Shown here: one piece after another, positions 17,971 through 27,681 of the stretch
How the letters are laid out: each line of letters opens with the position of its first letter
Numbering within the stretch: the stretch's first letter is position 1
From: Methylocapsa aurea
GTDB lineage: Bacteria > Pseudomonadota > Alphaproteobacteria > Rhizobiales > Beijerinckiaceae
DNA: 64,000 bases
Direction: 5' to 3'
Assembly (NCBI RefSeq): GCF_000746085.1
Contig: NZ_KN050805.1
Location: forward strand, 62,001-126,000
Translations under genes and position numbers: made by a program
Notes under the pieces: generated by a model
What the model saw: only the letters and a program-made list of their open reading frames with translations
Databases searched by the model: none
Told to the model about the DNA's origin: nothing

Positions 17971-18882
17971 ATGAACAAAGACTCCGGCGGCGGCCCTGCC
18001 GACTCCCTGTCCGGCAAGGCCCTGGAGCGGATCGCGGCGGCGCTCGAAAAACTTCTTCCGGCCGAGCCGCCGCCCTGCGACTTCGATTCCGCTGACGCCT
18101 TTGTCTTCGCGGCGGCGGCGGCGCGGCTGCAGCCCGTCGGGCGGGTCAACCGCGTCGACATGGCGCTGCTGCGCGGAATCGACCGGTTGCGCGATATTCT
18201 TTCGGACAATACCGAACGTTTCGCCAAGGGCTTTTCCGCCAATAACGCCCTGCTCTGGGGCGCGCGAGGCATGGGCAAGTCTTCTCTCGTCAAGGCGGCG
18301 CATGCGGAAATCAATGCCCGGCTCACCGCCTGCCCCGGCTTCAAACCTCTTAAGCTCGTGGAGATTCACCGCGAGGACATCGACAGCCTTCCAGGGCTCA
18401 TGGCGCTGCTGCGCGAGGCTCCCTATCGTTTTCTCGTCTTTTGCGACGATCTTTCCTTCGACGCCGCCGATACGAATTACAAATCCCTGAAAGCCGCGCT
18501 GGAAGGCGGAATCGAAGGGCGCCCGCGCAATGTCATATTTTATGCGACGTCGAACCGGCGCCACATCCTGTCGCGCGAGATGGTCGAGAATGAGCGCGGA
18601 ACGGCCATCAACCCCGGCGATTCGGTTGAGGAAAAGGTCTCGCTATCGGACCGTTTTGGGCTTTGGCTCGGCTTTTATTCCTGCTCGCAAGAGGATTATC
18701 TGGCGATGGTCCTGGGCTATGCTGAATATTTCGGCCTGCTGGCGGACCCTGCCGGGATTGAGCGCGAGGCGATCGAGCGCGAGGCTCTGGAATGGGCGGT
18801 GACGCGCGGCTCGAGATCCGGGCGCACCGCTTGGCAATATATCCAGGACCTCGCCGGAAGGCTCGAGAAGACGACCGAGTAA
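17971..18882 (+). CDS. P-loop ATPase (DUF815-type)
   Basis: A 303-residue ATPase with Walker A GARGMGKSSLVKAAHAE near residue 94 and Walker B RFLVFCDDLSFD. A sensor-like ATSNRRHI follows, then a C-terminal helical region with GSRSGRTAWQYIQDLAGR. This matches the DUF815 family, AAA-type ATPases related to DnaA/DnaC-like folds, with no settled function in bacteria. The ATG at 17971 follows TCTGGAGCG by ten bases. The gene is divergent from yajC and convergent with dusA, 16 bp apart, so it is monocistronic. Confidence 0.88.
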   Translation: MNKDSGGGPADSLSGKALERIAAALEKLLPAEPPPCDFDSADAFVFAAAAARLQPVGRVNRVDMALLRGIDRLRDILSDNTERFAKGFSANNALLWGARGMGKSSLVKAAHAEINARLTACPGFKPLKLVEIHREDIDSLPGLMALLREAPYRFLVFCDDLSFDAADTNYKSLKAALEGGIEGRPRNVIFYATSNRRHILSREMVENERGTAINPGDSVEEKVSLSDRFGLWLGFYSCSQEDYLAMVLGYAEYFGLLADPAGIEREAIEREALEWAVTRGSRSGRTAWQYIQDLAGRLEKTTE

Positions 18883-18898
18883 AGGAAGGGGCGGCCGC

Positions 18899-19897
18899 TC
18901 AAGCCGCGGCGTCGATCCCGCGCCGCGCCTGGACATAGGCGAGGGCCGCGCGCAAGACCCCGGCGTCGGCGCCTTGGCGCACCGCCTGCGTCGAAAGATG
19001 GCGGCGCCAGGCGCGCGCGCCTGATCTTCCATTGAAGAGGCCGAGAAGATGCCGCGTCATGGCGTGGAGAGGAATCCCCTCGGCCAGGCGCGCCTCGACA
19101 TAGGGAATGAAAGCTTCTACCGCCGCCGCCGGATCGGCGACCGGCGCCGGCTCGCCGAACAGCATTGGATCGACGCCAAGAAGCAAAGCCGGATCCTGGT
19201 AGGCGGCGCGCCCGACCATCACGCCATCGACATGGCTGAGTTCAGCGCGCATCTGATCCAGGCTCGCAAGCCCGCCATTAAGAGCGATCGGCACATTAGG
19301 AAAGCGGCGTTTCAGATCATGGACGAGACCATAGTCCAACGGGGGAACGCAGCGGTTCTCCTTGGCTGACAGGCCTTTCAGCCAGGCCTTGCGGGCATGC
19401 ACGAAAAGCCCATCGGCCCCGGCGGCGATCACCGCATCAGCAAGCTCTCCAAGCGCGACGACAGGGTCCTGTTCGTCGACGCCGATGCGGCATTTGATGG
19501 TCACCGGAAGGGCGACCCGCGCCTTCATGGCGCTGACGCAATCGCCGACGAGATCGGGTTCGAGCATGAGGCAAGCGCCAAAGGCTCCGCTCTGCACCCG
19601 CTCGGAGGGACATCCGACGTTGAGATTGATCTCGTCATAGCCGAAATCGGCGCAAATCCCCGCCGCCGCCGCCAATTCAGCGGGATCGCTGCCGCCAAGC
19701 TGCACGGCGAGGGGATGCTCGGCTTGATCAAATGCAAGCAGCCGATCCCGTTGGCCATGAATGACCGCCGCGCTCGTCAGCATCTCTGTGTAAAGGCGCG
19801 CCCGCCGCGACAAGATGCGATGGAAGTAGCGGCAATGCCGGTCCGTCCAATCCATCATAGGCGCGACGGAAAATCTTACATCTCGACTTGTCAGCAT
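18899..19897 (-). CDS. dusA: tRNA-dihydrouridine(20/20a) synthase
   Basis: This flavin enzyme reduces uridines in the tRNA D-loop. The 332-residue protein has the signature MMDWTDRHCRYFHRILS, the FMN-barrel block HPLAVQLGGSDPAELA, and INLNVGCPSERVQSGAFGA with the catalytic cysteine region. VTIKCRIGVDE and the phosphate-binding IALNGGL and VMVGRAAYQDP follow. The DusA subgroup is indicated by the MMDWTDRH start and the length. The start ATG 19897 follows AGGAA. Convergent with the DUF815 gene. Confidence 0.95.
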   Translation of the reverse strand: MLTSRDVRFSVAPMMDWTDRHCRYFHRILSRRARLYTEMLTSAAVIHGQRDRLLAFDQAEHPLAVQLGGSDPAELAAAAGICADFGYDEINLNVGCPSERVQSGAFGACLMLEPDLVGDCVSAMKARVALPVTIKCRIGVDEQDPVVALGELADAVIAAGADGLFVHARKAWLKGLSAKENRCVPPLDYGLVHDLKRRFPNVPIALNGGLASLDQMRAELSHVDGVMVGRAAYQDPALLLGVDPMLFGEPAPVADPAAAVEAFIPYVEARLAEGIPLHAMTRHLLGLFNGRSGARAWRRHLSTQAVRQGADAGVLRAALAYVQARRGIDAAA

Positions 19898-19989
19898 TTC
19901 CTGTCGGCTTCAAATTCGCCTATGTGGCCGGAGCGCCCAGCGCGACGCCCCGGAATGTTAAGCGGACCTGCGCGAAGACCGATCCATCG

Positions 19990-21882
19990 TTACGGGCGAG
20001 CATCCGCAAGGATTACATCGGCTGCTTTTTCCCCCACCATATAGACTGAGGTCACAATGAAAAATCCCGGAATTCTGGGAAACACCGATGCATCCACAAC
20101 CCTCAGGCCCTGCGTCCCCCTGACCTTGAAATTCCCATCGAGGACAGCCATCGGGTCGCCGTCCCTGCCGATCGCGCAGGTGCAGGAGGCGTGATGCCCC
20201 CAGGACTGATATCGCACGAAATCGCGCAGCTGTTCATCCGTTTGAACGGCCTCGCCGGGCTGCTCTTCTTCGACGATTACACCCCGCTCCCGCAAAGGCG
20301 CCGCCAGTTTCCGGACAAATTTGACGCCCTCGACGACGGAGTCCAAGTCCTTTTTCTGGCTGTCATTGCCTTCTTCGAAATAATGGAAGTTGATGTAGGG
20401 CCGCTCGCGCGGATCGGTCGATTTTAGCCTGACCTCCCCGGCGGTGTTATTCGTATGCGCCTTGAGAATGGCCCAGGTCAGATAGTTCAGCTTGGTCACG
20501 ACATCAACAGAATAGGTTGGGAAATAGCCCCTAAAATACCCCAGTATGGCGAAGCAGAAGAGGTCGGGCAGCGGTCTTTGCGGAACCGATCGCTTGATCA
20601 CGGCCAACACGGCGCCGTTGGTGGCGTAGACGCCCTCCCTCTTGCCTTCCCATTCGGCGTATTGCGGATCGCCTTTCGCATATTTAGCGTCTTTCAGGAC
20701 GCCCCAGTCCTCCTTGACCCTATTGACCACGCCGACTTCGTAGCGATCCTGAAGGTTCGAGCCAACTCCCGGTAGATCGACGCGAACCGGAATGGCGTGC
20801 TTTTCAAGCTCCTCCCTCGGGCCGATTCCTGACAGCATCAGCAATTGAGGGGTATTGAAGGCGCCGCCCGCCAGGATCACCTCCCGGGACGCATGAACTT
20901 CGCGCTTTTCGCCAAGCTCGCCGCTTGGTCCTTTATGGGCTTGATAAAGACGGGCGCCCTTCAGATATTCCACGCCAACCGCGCGGTTGCCTTCATCGAA
21001 TAGAATGCGCGTAGCGAGGGCGTCCAATTCAATCGTCAGATTGTCCGGATATTTGGCCTGCGCCTCGAGCAGGCGCTCGCGCGTGCTCGTCCGGGAGTGG
21101 CCGCGGGTCGCGAGCGGCGGATAGTGGATGCCAATTGCGTTCTTGACGACGAGACGCCAATCGTTGGGATCGCCTTGGCCAAGGACAAACCATAGGAGCC
21201 GCTTGAGCGGCGAGGCCAGCGCCTTGATCTCGCCTTGCACCGATTTCTTGAGAAAATTTACCAGCTGTCCGTCTTTGAGCGCTTCTTTCGGAATAGACTT
21301 TTCGGTGTGCAGCCAGCCCTTCCAGCCGTGCCGCGTGGGGTTGAATCCAAGCGCGGCCAACCACCGGTAGAGAAAAACCCGGTGCTGGCAATTCTCCAGC
21401 CTTTCGAAATATTTGCGCATGTTGCTTGCGCTCCACGAGGCGTCATCGGTAAGCCGCGCCAACGAGTCCCAGTCTTCGTTGTGCGGATACACGGTGATCA
21501 TGGCGTTATGCGCGGTGCATCCGCCAAGACAGCCTGCGCGCGGATATAAAACGCCGTCGACTCGCTCCCCGTCCCAATCCTCGCGATATTTCGTGTCTTT
21601 TTTCTGTAATTCGTCCTTGGTGAAATGACGGACCCAAAAATCCCACGCCATCGCCTTGTTTTCAGTCGAAATGGGGTGAAACACCGGGACTTGATAATCA
21701 TCCGGAAGCCGATTTTCGTCCGGATAGGGGGCGTCTCCGCCGGCCAGCTTCATCGGGTCTCCGCCGGCCTCCAGCACGAGAACTTTTCGGCCTTGTTCCG
21801 CCAAACGCGCCGCTACCGTGCCTCCGCCAGCGCCCGAGCCGACAACGATATATTCGAAGCTGGCATTGTTGCTGATGCTCAT
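19990..21882 (-). CDS. GMC family FAD-dependent oxidoreductase
   Basis: A 630-residue glucose-methanol-choline oxidoreductase. The FAD-binding loop is YIVVGSGAGGGTVAARLAEQ, followed by VLVLEAGGDP. GCLGGCTAHNAMITVYP and REVILAGGAFNTPQLLMLSG are the two classic GMC signatures. The C-terminal active-site region is SWGHHASCTCAIG, then GLRVVDASVFPRIPGFF. ATG 21882 follows GAGGAAAA; the in-frame extension upstream is not family-like. No signal peptide is present. It lies 163 bp downstream of a large cytochrome c on the same strand. The substrate is unknown and may be an alcohol. Confidence 0.9.
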   Translation of the reverse strand: MSISNNASFEYIVVGSGAGGGTVAARLAEQGRKVLVLEAGGDPMKLAGGDAPYPDENRLPDDYQVPVFHPISTENKAMAWDFWVRHFTKDELQKKDTKYREDWDGERVDGVLYPRAGCLGGCTAHNAMITVYPHNEDWDSLARLTDDASWSASNMRKYFERLENCQHRVFLYRWLAALGFNPTRHGWKGWLHTEKSIPKEALKDGQLVNFLKKSVQGEIKALASPLKRLLWFVLGQGDPNDWRLVVKNAIGIHYPPLATRGHSRTSTRERLLEAQAKYPDNLTIELDALATRILFDEGNRAVGVEYLKGARLYQAHKGPSGELGEKREVHASREVILAGGAFNTPQLLMLSGIGPREELEKHAIPVRVDLPGVGSNLQDRYEVGVVNRVKEDWGVLKDAKYAKGDPQYAEWEGKREGVYATNGAVLAVIKRSVPQRPLPDLFCFAILGYFRGYFPTYSVDVVTKLNYLTWAILKAHTNNTAGEVRLKSTDPRERPYINFHYFEEGNDSQKKDLDSVVEGVKFVRKLAAPLRERGVIVEEEQPGEAVQTDEQLRDFVRYQSWGHHASCTCAIGRDGDPMAVLDGNFKVRGTQGLRVVDASVFPRIPGFFIVTSVYMVGEKAADVILADARP

Positions 21883-22045
21883 GACTTTTCCTCGCCTCGT
21901 TTTTATGCCGGAGCAGGGGCGACATTTGGCGCGCCCCAACGACTTGTCCGCGACAAGCGGGGATCGCGCCAGGCTGCGCCAATCCGCGATCCCGACAGGT
22001 CGCGGGGACCAGGCGTCATGAACGATAACGCCGGCTCCCGCGCGC

Positions 22046-24592
22046 TCACATTGTCTTCAAAAAGGCGATCAAGGCCCGTTTGTCATCGTCGCTCAGGCCA
22101 GGCTCTTCCTTGAAAAAGTCGGTGCCGAAATAATGCCCGCGGTTGACAATGAAGTCCGGGCACTTGCTGTTTTCCAGCAATGGATTAACGACATTGGCAA
22201 AGACCGCGCGCGCCTCTTCGTCGGTCGCCGATTGGGGCAGCGACTTGAGATCCCGCTTGATCTTCAGCAATAGGTCCAGAATCTGGACCTTATGTTTTAC
22301 ATTGGCGATGATCCCTTCTCTCTTATCGAGGTCGAGGTTGGAGAGCAGGGCGATTGGCGTGCCTTTCGGAATTGGGCCAATCTCAACCCCTTCGTCGCTG
22401 AAGAATTTCACGAAGTTCAAGGGCCCGACCAAAGGCTGAAGAAAATCAGGCAAAAATCCCTTCGGCGCCCGCAGGTAGCTTGTTGCGTTGGTCAGGTCGA
22501 TCTGACCGCGAAGCATCTTCCCGGAAGCGGTCTTATAGTCGATATTGCCGGTCCGCTTTTCGGGCCAAAGCATCTGTTCGATCGAGCCTTCGAAGGATTT
22601 CATCCGGCTCGCCACCGACGGGCTTGGGTCGAACGGGCCGACAGTATTGTTGAGCAGGAATGGCGCGGTGGACCATAGGCTGATCAACGAGGCCGGACGC
22701 GTGTAGCCGCGCCCGCCAGCCGGCATCTCAAAGGACCTCGGCTCCCCGGTGAAGGGATGATGCACCGTGATCGTCCCGACCGATGGGAGATCCTTGTAGG
22801 ATTGAGACGAGAAATCGTTCCAAATGTTCCCTTCGATTGCATTCGTAGCGAGTGGGCTGCACGCATTGGTTTCCAGCAAAGTCACCGGAATTCGCAGCTC
22901 CGTCGACAGGAAATTATCGGCCAGGAAATCATCCGCGGCGACGATTGGCTTGATCTCCTTCTTGTACTCGTCCGACTTGGTCCAATCCCAATAGGCGTTC
23001 CAACACTTGAGATAATCCTTGCCGACGCAGCCATTGTTGGGGAAGAACGAATAGGCCTTCTCCGGCAATTTGCTGGAATGGCAACGGGCGCATCTTTCGC
23101 CGAACATCTCTTTACCGCGATTCAAGACCGCCGCGTCGGCGGTCAGAAACGCGTCGCCGCCGGGAGCGTTTTTCAAATAATCGGGCTTGGCGGTCGCCAG
23201 GAAGAACAGAGCCAAGTCCGGCGTCTGGTTTTCGGTCGCCTGCCAATAAGAGGAATGGTCGCGGCCGACCGCGATCTGGATCGGGGTTATCGGCTTGCCG
23301 CCGATGACGGGATTGAAGTGCTCCAACCACTCTTCGCTAAACATTCCAATGTTGATGAAGACGCGGTTGAGAGAGCCCAAGGCGCCAACCGAATCGGATC
23401 CATCCTTGAGCACCCGCGGGGTCCAGACCGAGTCCGGCTTGCGGAAGAATTTGCTAAGGGGCGAGTCCGCCGGCACGAAGTCGTTAAGCTGCTTGTTGTT
23501 GAGTCCGCCGCCGGCCAATTTCTCGCCGCCGAACTTCAAGGCGTTTTGCAATCGCGCGCCGAGATTGTAGACGGCGTTCATCGTGCGCGGATTGCCGATA
23601 TAATCGCTGGAGACCAAAGACGTGTCCAGCGCTCCAGGGCGGGAGGTGTGGAACAGCTGATAGGGGAAGCTCGACTGATCGACGGTCCATGTAAAGATGC
23701 GGTCCCACCAGAAATACTGGGCGCCGGGATTCGAATTGAGATTTTCCCATTTGGGGTTTTCAGGATCTTGCGGAGGGTTCGCCGGGTTTGGCCCGACGTG
23801 GCAAAACCCGCAGGACATGCCAACCCGATAGGGCCGGACCAGTTTCCGATCGTTGTAATAGTCTGGATCGGTGTAGAATTTTTCTGGGTCCCAGTTTTTC
23901 GCCGCTTCCTCGTCAAAATCCGGGTTGGGAAACAGGCGCAGGCCGACAATGCCCGTCGCATAGCCATAGTAAGAGCCGACCGGAATATTGCTTCCCCGCG
24001 CGCCAATCTTGACGCCCGGATATTTCGCCTCGTTTTCGAACGGGTCCGGTGCGCAGCCAGGATCGCGGACGTCGAGCCACAAGCCGTATCGGTCCTTCCG
24101 AGGTCCGGTTGGCTTGGCGAAACAGGGCTCATTCACCAGCCCAAGATAATTCCAGCGATTGGCGCGGCTGAACTTTAGACTTGGATGGTTCGACAATGTT
24201 TTCAAAAAGTCGATATTGCCGAAGGTTCTGTAGCCCAATTCATTCCAGAACCGGTCGTTGCCGGCTGTCCAGACAATCCAGTTGTTCCGGCCCGCCGCCG
24301 CGGCTTTGACGGCCTGCTCCGGCGTTATTCCCGGAACATAGGAGGCGAGAGCCTTGGCCAGGGCCTCGGGAGATTTTGTCGCTCCATAATCCATGTCGCG
24401 AAAATAATCTTCGTCCGAACCCGCCAAGGTTTCGGCTGTTCGCCCGACACATTTGGCTTCATCCAGAACCTCTCCGGCGCCTGAGCCGCAGAAAATCGCC
24501 GGTCCCGCCAATCCGGCGCGAGGAAAGCCCGCAAGCGCCGAAATCGTCAGGATCGCCAAAAAGACTGCGATTTTCGATAATTTAATCTCCAT
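22046..24592 (-). CDS. Large exported cytochrome c with two haem sites (RoxA-like?)
   Basis: An 848-residue protein beginning with a signal segment (KIAVFLAILTISALAGF, cleavage near GLAGPA). It has two CXXCH haem c motifs: CGFCH near residue 260 and CARCH near residue 500. Aromatic, asparagine-rich blocks such as SSDYIGNPRTMNAVYNLGA resemble diheme cytochromes of the rubber-oxygenase (RoxA)/peroxidase-related group as I recall them; this is tentative. ATG 24592 follows GGGGAGG by six bases; the upstream extension is low-complexity. The flanking same-strand GMC oxidoreductase suggests electron transfer from a periplasmic or membrane oxidation. Confidence 0.8.
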   Translation of the reverse strand: MEIKLSKIAVFLAILTISALAGFPRAGLAGPAIFCGSGAGEVLDEAKCVGRTAETLAGSDEDYFRDMDYGATKSPEALAKALASYVPGITPEQAVKAAAAGRNNWIVWTAGNDRFWNELGYRTFGNIDFLKTLSNHPSLKFSRANRWNYLGLVNEPCFAKPTGPRKDRYGLWLDVRDPGCAPDPFENEAKYPGVKIGARGSNIPVGSYYGYATGIVGLRLFPNPDFDEEAAKNWDPEKFYTDPDYYNDRKLVRPYRVGMSCGFCHVGPNPANPPQDPENPKWENLNSNPGAQYFWWDRIFTWTVDQSSFPYQLFHTSRPGALDTSLVSSDYIGNPRTMNAVYNLGARLQNALKFGGEKLAGGGLNNKQLNDFVPADSPLSKFFRKPDSVWTPRVLKDGSDSVGALGSLNRVFINIGMFSEEWLEHFNPVIGGKPITPIQIAVGRDHSSYWQATENQTPDLALFFLATAKPDYLKNAPGGDAFLTADAAVLNRGKEMFGERCARCHSSKLPEKAYSFFPNNGCVGKDYLKCWNAYWDWTKSDEYKKEIKPIVAADDFLADNFLSTELRIPVTLLETNACSPLATNAIEGNIWNDFSSQSYKDLPSVGTITVHHPFTGEPRSFEMPAGGRGYTRPASLISLWSTAPFLLNNTVGPFDPSPSVASRMKSFEGSIEQMLWPEKRTGNIDYKTASGKMLRGQIDLTNATSYLRAPKGFLPDFLQPLVGPLNFVKFFSDEGVEIGPIPKGTPIALLSNLDLDKREGIIANVKHKVQILDLLLKIKRDLKSLPQSATDEEARAVFANVVNPLLENSKCPDFIVNRGHYFGTDFFKEEPGLSDDDKRALIAFLKTM

Positions 24593-24762
24593 GCCATCCT
24601 CCCCTTCATTTCGTTCCGTGCGCACAGCCGTGGCCGGCGACGGTTCTCCGACGTCGGCTCCACCGCGCGTCGTCGGCGCCTGCTCCCCTTCTCTTGCTCT
24701 CCTGCTTTCGCTCAATTGGAGAGCTTCCGGACGAACTTAACCATTCGTCCCGGCCGTCAGGA

Positions 24763-25887
24763 TCAAACCGCTCGTCTACGCCGCCGCAAGACGACGATGC
24801 CGACGATCAGCGCCAGCAAGGCGACAATCAAACCCGCGATCACTGCGGGATGCGACAAATATCGAACCACATAGGGCCCCCATGGTCCGGGCGCCTGCGG
24901 CTTATAAGGCCATGGCTCCGCCAGATAGGGGAACTCCGCCAGCAACGGCTTGTCATTGACCGTCGCGCGCGGCCATTGGTCCGAATCGATGAAGGAGTTT
25001 TCCTGCAGGGGGCAATCGCCCTGCTGACAGGTCAGCAACGCGACGTCATCCTGAAGCCGGCGTCCGTTGGGAAATCCCGCCGGCCTTTGATTAGTGTAGA
25101 CCATGACATCGGGGACATAATCGTAATGCCGGATCAAAAAGCCGCTGAGTTGATTGAGATTGGCGAGCGGCGGCGCTGCGTCTTTCAAGAAATCCTGAAT
25201 CTTGGCTCTCGTCTCCGCTCTTTCCTTGATCGCGGCCACATGTTGGCTCGGCGGGATCGTGTTTAGGAATTCGAACCGTCCCAACTGCGTCCGGTTGGAG
25301 CGCCCGACATGATCGATCTGTTCTCCGTTGGCCACGCGGTGGCTGGTCGCCCAAAGCAGCCAGTTCTGTTGATTGTCGGGAAATGATGACTTTGGAATGC
25401 TGATCGCCATCGTGACCACATTCACTTTGAAAAACTTCGGAAAGATAAATGGGTCATCGCGGATGCCGACATAGACCCTGATGTTTTCCGGATCCTTCAG
25501 CCCCTTGAACGACTGCTCCTTGACCGTCACGTCATTGTTCAAGCGGAATTTCAGCGTGACATCGGGACTTATGGTCTCCGGCGCGGCAATCGTGCCGCCG
25601 TAGCGCGCGAGATCCTCGAGATCGCCGAAGGTTACAGGACTGTGAAGGTCCATTTGGATATTAAATTCGAAGGGCTCGAAATTATAGGGCGGCGGCCCGA
25701 TCAGAGACCTCCTTACGTCCAGAATAGCGATCATCCGGTCGCCTTCCGGGAAAAAGAAAAGCCCGGTGAGATTTGCTTCCTGCTCGTCCTCGGGCAGCAA
25801 CATCGGGTCGGCATGATCTGAGGCGCGACTCGAACAGGAAGCGAAGGCGGCAGCAAGAAGAACAAATAATGCCAATAGCTGTTTCAT
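24763..25887 (-). CDS. Exported protein with C-terminal membrane anchor, unknown function
   Basis: A 374-residue protein with an N-terminal signal (MKQLLALFVLLAAAFASC, possibly a poor lipobox) and a C-terminal helix (HPAVIAGLIVALLALIVGI) followed by a run of arginines, so it is probably anchored and facing the periplasm. The middle has beta-rich blocks DRMIAILDVRRSLIGPPP, LHSPVTFGDLEDLARYGG and NRTQLGRFEFLNTIPPS. These are weakly like DUF4331-type proteins that begin with a His-Ala-Asp-Pro motif (SDHADPM here). ATG 25887 follows GGAGGG. It is the first gene of a same-strand trio with the cytochrome and the GMC oxidoreductase. Confidence 0.7.
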   Translation of the reverse strand: MKQLLALFVLLAAAFASCSSRASDHADPMLLPEDEQEANLTGLFFFPEGDRMIAILDVRRSLIGPPPYNFEPFEFNIQMDLHSPVTFGDLEDLARYGGTIAAPETISPDVTLKFRLNNDVTVKEQSFKGLKDPENIRVYVGIRDDPFIFPKFFKVNVVTMAISIPKSSFPDNQQNWLLWATSHRVANGEQIDHVGRSNRTQLGRFEFLNTIPPSQHVAAIKERAETRAKIQDFLKDAAPPLANLNQLSGFLIRHYDYVPDVMVYTNQRPAGFPNGRRLQDDVALLTCQQGDCPLQENSFIDSDQWPRATVNDKPLLAEFPYLAEPWPYKPQAPGPWGPYVVRYLSHPAVIAGLIVALLALIVGIVVLRRRRRAV

Positions 25888-26321
25888 ATATTGCTTCCCT
25901 CCGATTGACGAATCCCCTTCGCCGTCCGAGATCCAAACAAATTTGGCGCTTCCTCAATACGCCAGAAGCGAATAACTTAGCCCTTTGAACGCGCGTCCTG
26001 TCTCCAGCGGCTCACATTCCCATTCAAACCTGGCGCGCAGCGATCCAATCGAAGTCTCGACTTGCGCTGGAGCTGATGAGGCGGCATTCTCGACGTTAGA
26101 TATGCAATGAACTATACAACCGAGCGATCGCCATCCGGGTTAGAAGCAAAAATCCATAAACAATAATTGCCTATCGGTAGGCCGCTAAAATAACAGTAGA
26201 GCACGATCACATCAACGTAAAACAGCTGCGTCTCCACGGTAATTATTTCAACGCCGAATTTGTTCCGACGAACGCGCAAGGGCCCGGAGAAAATCGGGCG
26301 CTTCCTGGCGACGCCGCGCGA
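25888..26321. other. Divergent intergenic region, 434 bp
   Basis: The region is noticeably richer in A/T than the surroundings, especially 26150-26260. It lies between the divergent exported-protein gene and the TPR gene, so it should hold the promoters of both. No RNA gene, repeat or clear operator was recognised. A minus-strand open frame (26112-26861) crosses it but overlaps the TPR gene and is not supported. Confidence 0.5.
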
Positions 26322-27581
26322 ATGCAATTCGGGACGCCCGATCAGGCGTCCAGAGCATGGGCAAAGGGCGAGACGTTGTATTTCGATTCGCGCCGCCTGC
26401 TCCAATGGATCGCCGCCATCGCTCTTGTCGTGGCGCTTGCCTCGCCTCTGGCGGCGTTCGCCGAGCCATTCATTCCGCGCGACGATGACGAGGTGCTGGC
26501 GCGGCTGCCGCTGTCCGCCGAGCCGGTCAACAAGGAGATGCGCGAATTGCGCGCCGCCCTTCGCAAGACGCCTCGGACGGTCGAACGGGCGGTCAAGCTC
26601 GCCCAGCTCTACATCAAACTTGGAAAGGCGGAGTCCGATCCGCGCTATTATGGCAATGCTCAAGCGGTGCTGTCGCCTTGGTGGCGAGCGCCCGAGCCGC
26701 CGTCGAATGTGCTTTTGCTCCGCGCCTTCATCAAGCAGAATCGACACGACTTCGATGGCGCATTGCAGGATCTGGAACAGGTTCTGGCGCGGGACCCGAG
26801 CAGCATGCAGGCTTGGCTCACGCGCGCAGCGATCCTGCGCGTGCGCGCAAGCTATGATCAAGCGCGGCTAAGCTGCCTGCCTCTTGCCAATTCCAACGAT
26901 CCATTGCTCGCCATGACTTGCCTTTGTGACGTGAATAGTTTGACCGGGCGCGCGCAGGAAAGCTACGATCTTTTGCAAGCGTTTCTACGAAGCCACGACG
27001 CAGCATCCAATGAGCAACGGCTCTGGACTTTCACTGTCTTGGCGGAAATGGCGGCGCGAATGGGCAAGAACGCGGAAGCTGAGTCCTTTTTCAAGGACGC
27101 GCTCGCGCTGGAGCGTCCAAGCGCCTATCTGCTTGCCGCCTACGCCGATTTTCTTCTGGACCAAGGGCGGCCCGCGGAAACAGTTGCGTTGCTGGCCGAT
27201 AAGACGGCCGTTGACAGTCTGTTGCTGCGCTTCGCCTTGGCCAAGCAGAAACTTGAAGCCGACGATCTACCGGAGGTCATTGCCAAGATACGGGACCGGT
27301 TCAGGGTGAACCAGTCACGCGCTGAAAATCCTCCCCAGGGCGATGAAGCGCGCTTTGCCCTGTATCTCCTGGGACAATCAGAAGAGGCATTGCGCCTCGC
27401 CAAGGCCAATTGGTTGACCCAGCGCGAACCGCAGGATGCGCGCATATTGCTCGAAGCCGCCCTTGCCTCCCATGATCGCGCGGCGGCGCAGCCGGTTATC
27501 GATCTGCTGGCTCAGACAGGAATGGAGCATGTGCGCCTCAAGCATTTGGCGGACCAGCTCGAAAAACTGCCGGGACGCTAA
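26322..27581 (+). CDS. Exported or membrane-anchored TPR-repeat protein
   Basis: A 419-residue protein with a hydrophobic segment near residues 28-47 (WIAAIALVVALASPLAAF, then AEP), so it is either secreted after cleavage or anchored. Helical TPR-like repeats follow: RAVKLAQLYIKLGKAESDPR, DFDGALQDLEQVLARDPSS and AESFFKDALALERPSAYLLA. Such proteins scaffold complexes, and the partner cannot be told from sequence. ATG 26322 has no strong RBS; a later TTG in frame is possible. Convergent with the patatin gene, 100 bp apart. Confidence 0.75.
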   Translation: MQFGTPDQASRAWAKGETLYFDSRRLLQWIAAIALVVALASPLAAFAEPFIPRDDDEVLARLPLSAEPVNKEMRELRAALRKTPRTVERAVKLAQLYIKLGKAESDPRYYGNAQAVLSPWWRAPEPPSNVLLLRAFIKQNRHDFDGALQDLEQVLARDPSSMQAWLTRAAILRVRASYDQARLSCLPLANSNDPLLAMTCLCDVNSLTGRAQESYDLLQAFLRSHDAASNEQRLWTFTVLAEMAARMGKNAEAESFFKDALALERPSAYLLAAYADFLLDQGRPAETVALLADKTAVDSLLLRFALAKQKLEADDLPEVIAKIRDRFRVNQSRAENPPQGDEARFALYLLGQSEEALRLAKANWLTQREPQDARILLEAALASHDRAAAQPVIDLLAQTGMEHVRLKHLADQLEKLPGR

Positions 27582-27681
27582 CGAGGCCGCTCGTCGCGCC
27601 TGTCGCCTGCCCCCTATGGCGGGCGGATCGCCAAGGTCATTTCGTTGATAATGGCGCGCCAACACACGCGCCGCTCTAAAC

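Noticed and set aside
22757-24178. 473-codon plus-strand open frame opposite the cytochrome gene
   Set aside because: The minus strand carries a signal peptide and two CXXCH motifs; the plus frame has nothing recognisable.
26112-26861. 249-codon minus-strand open frame before the TPR gene
   Set aside because: Overlaps the TPR protein, and its start lies inside that gene with no RBS or domain.
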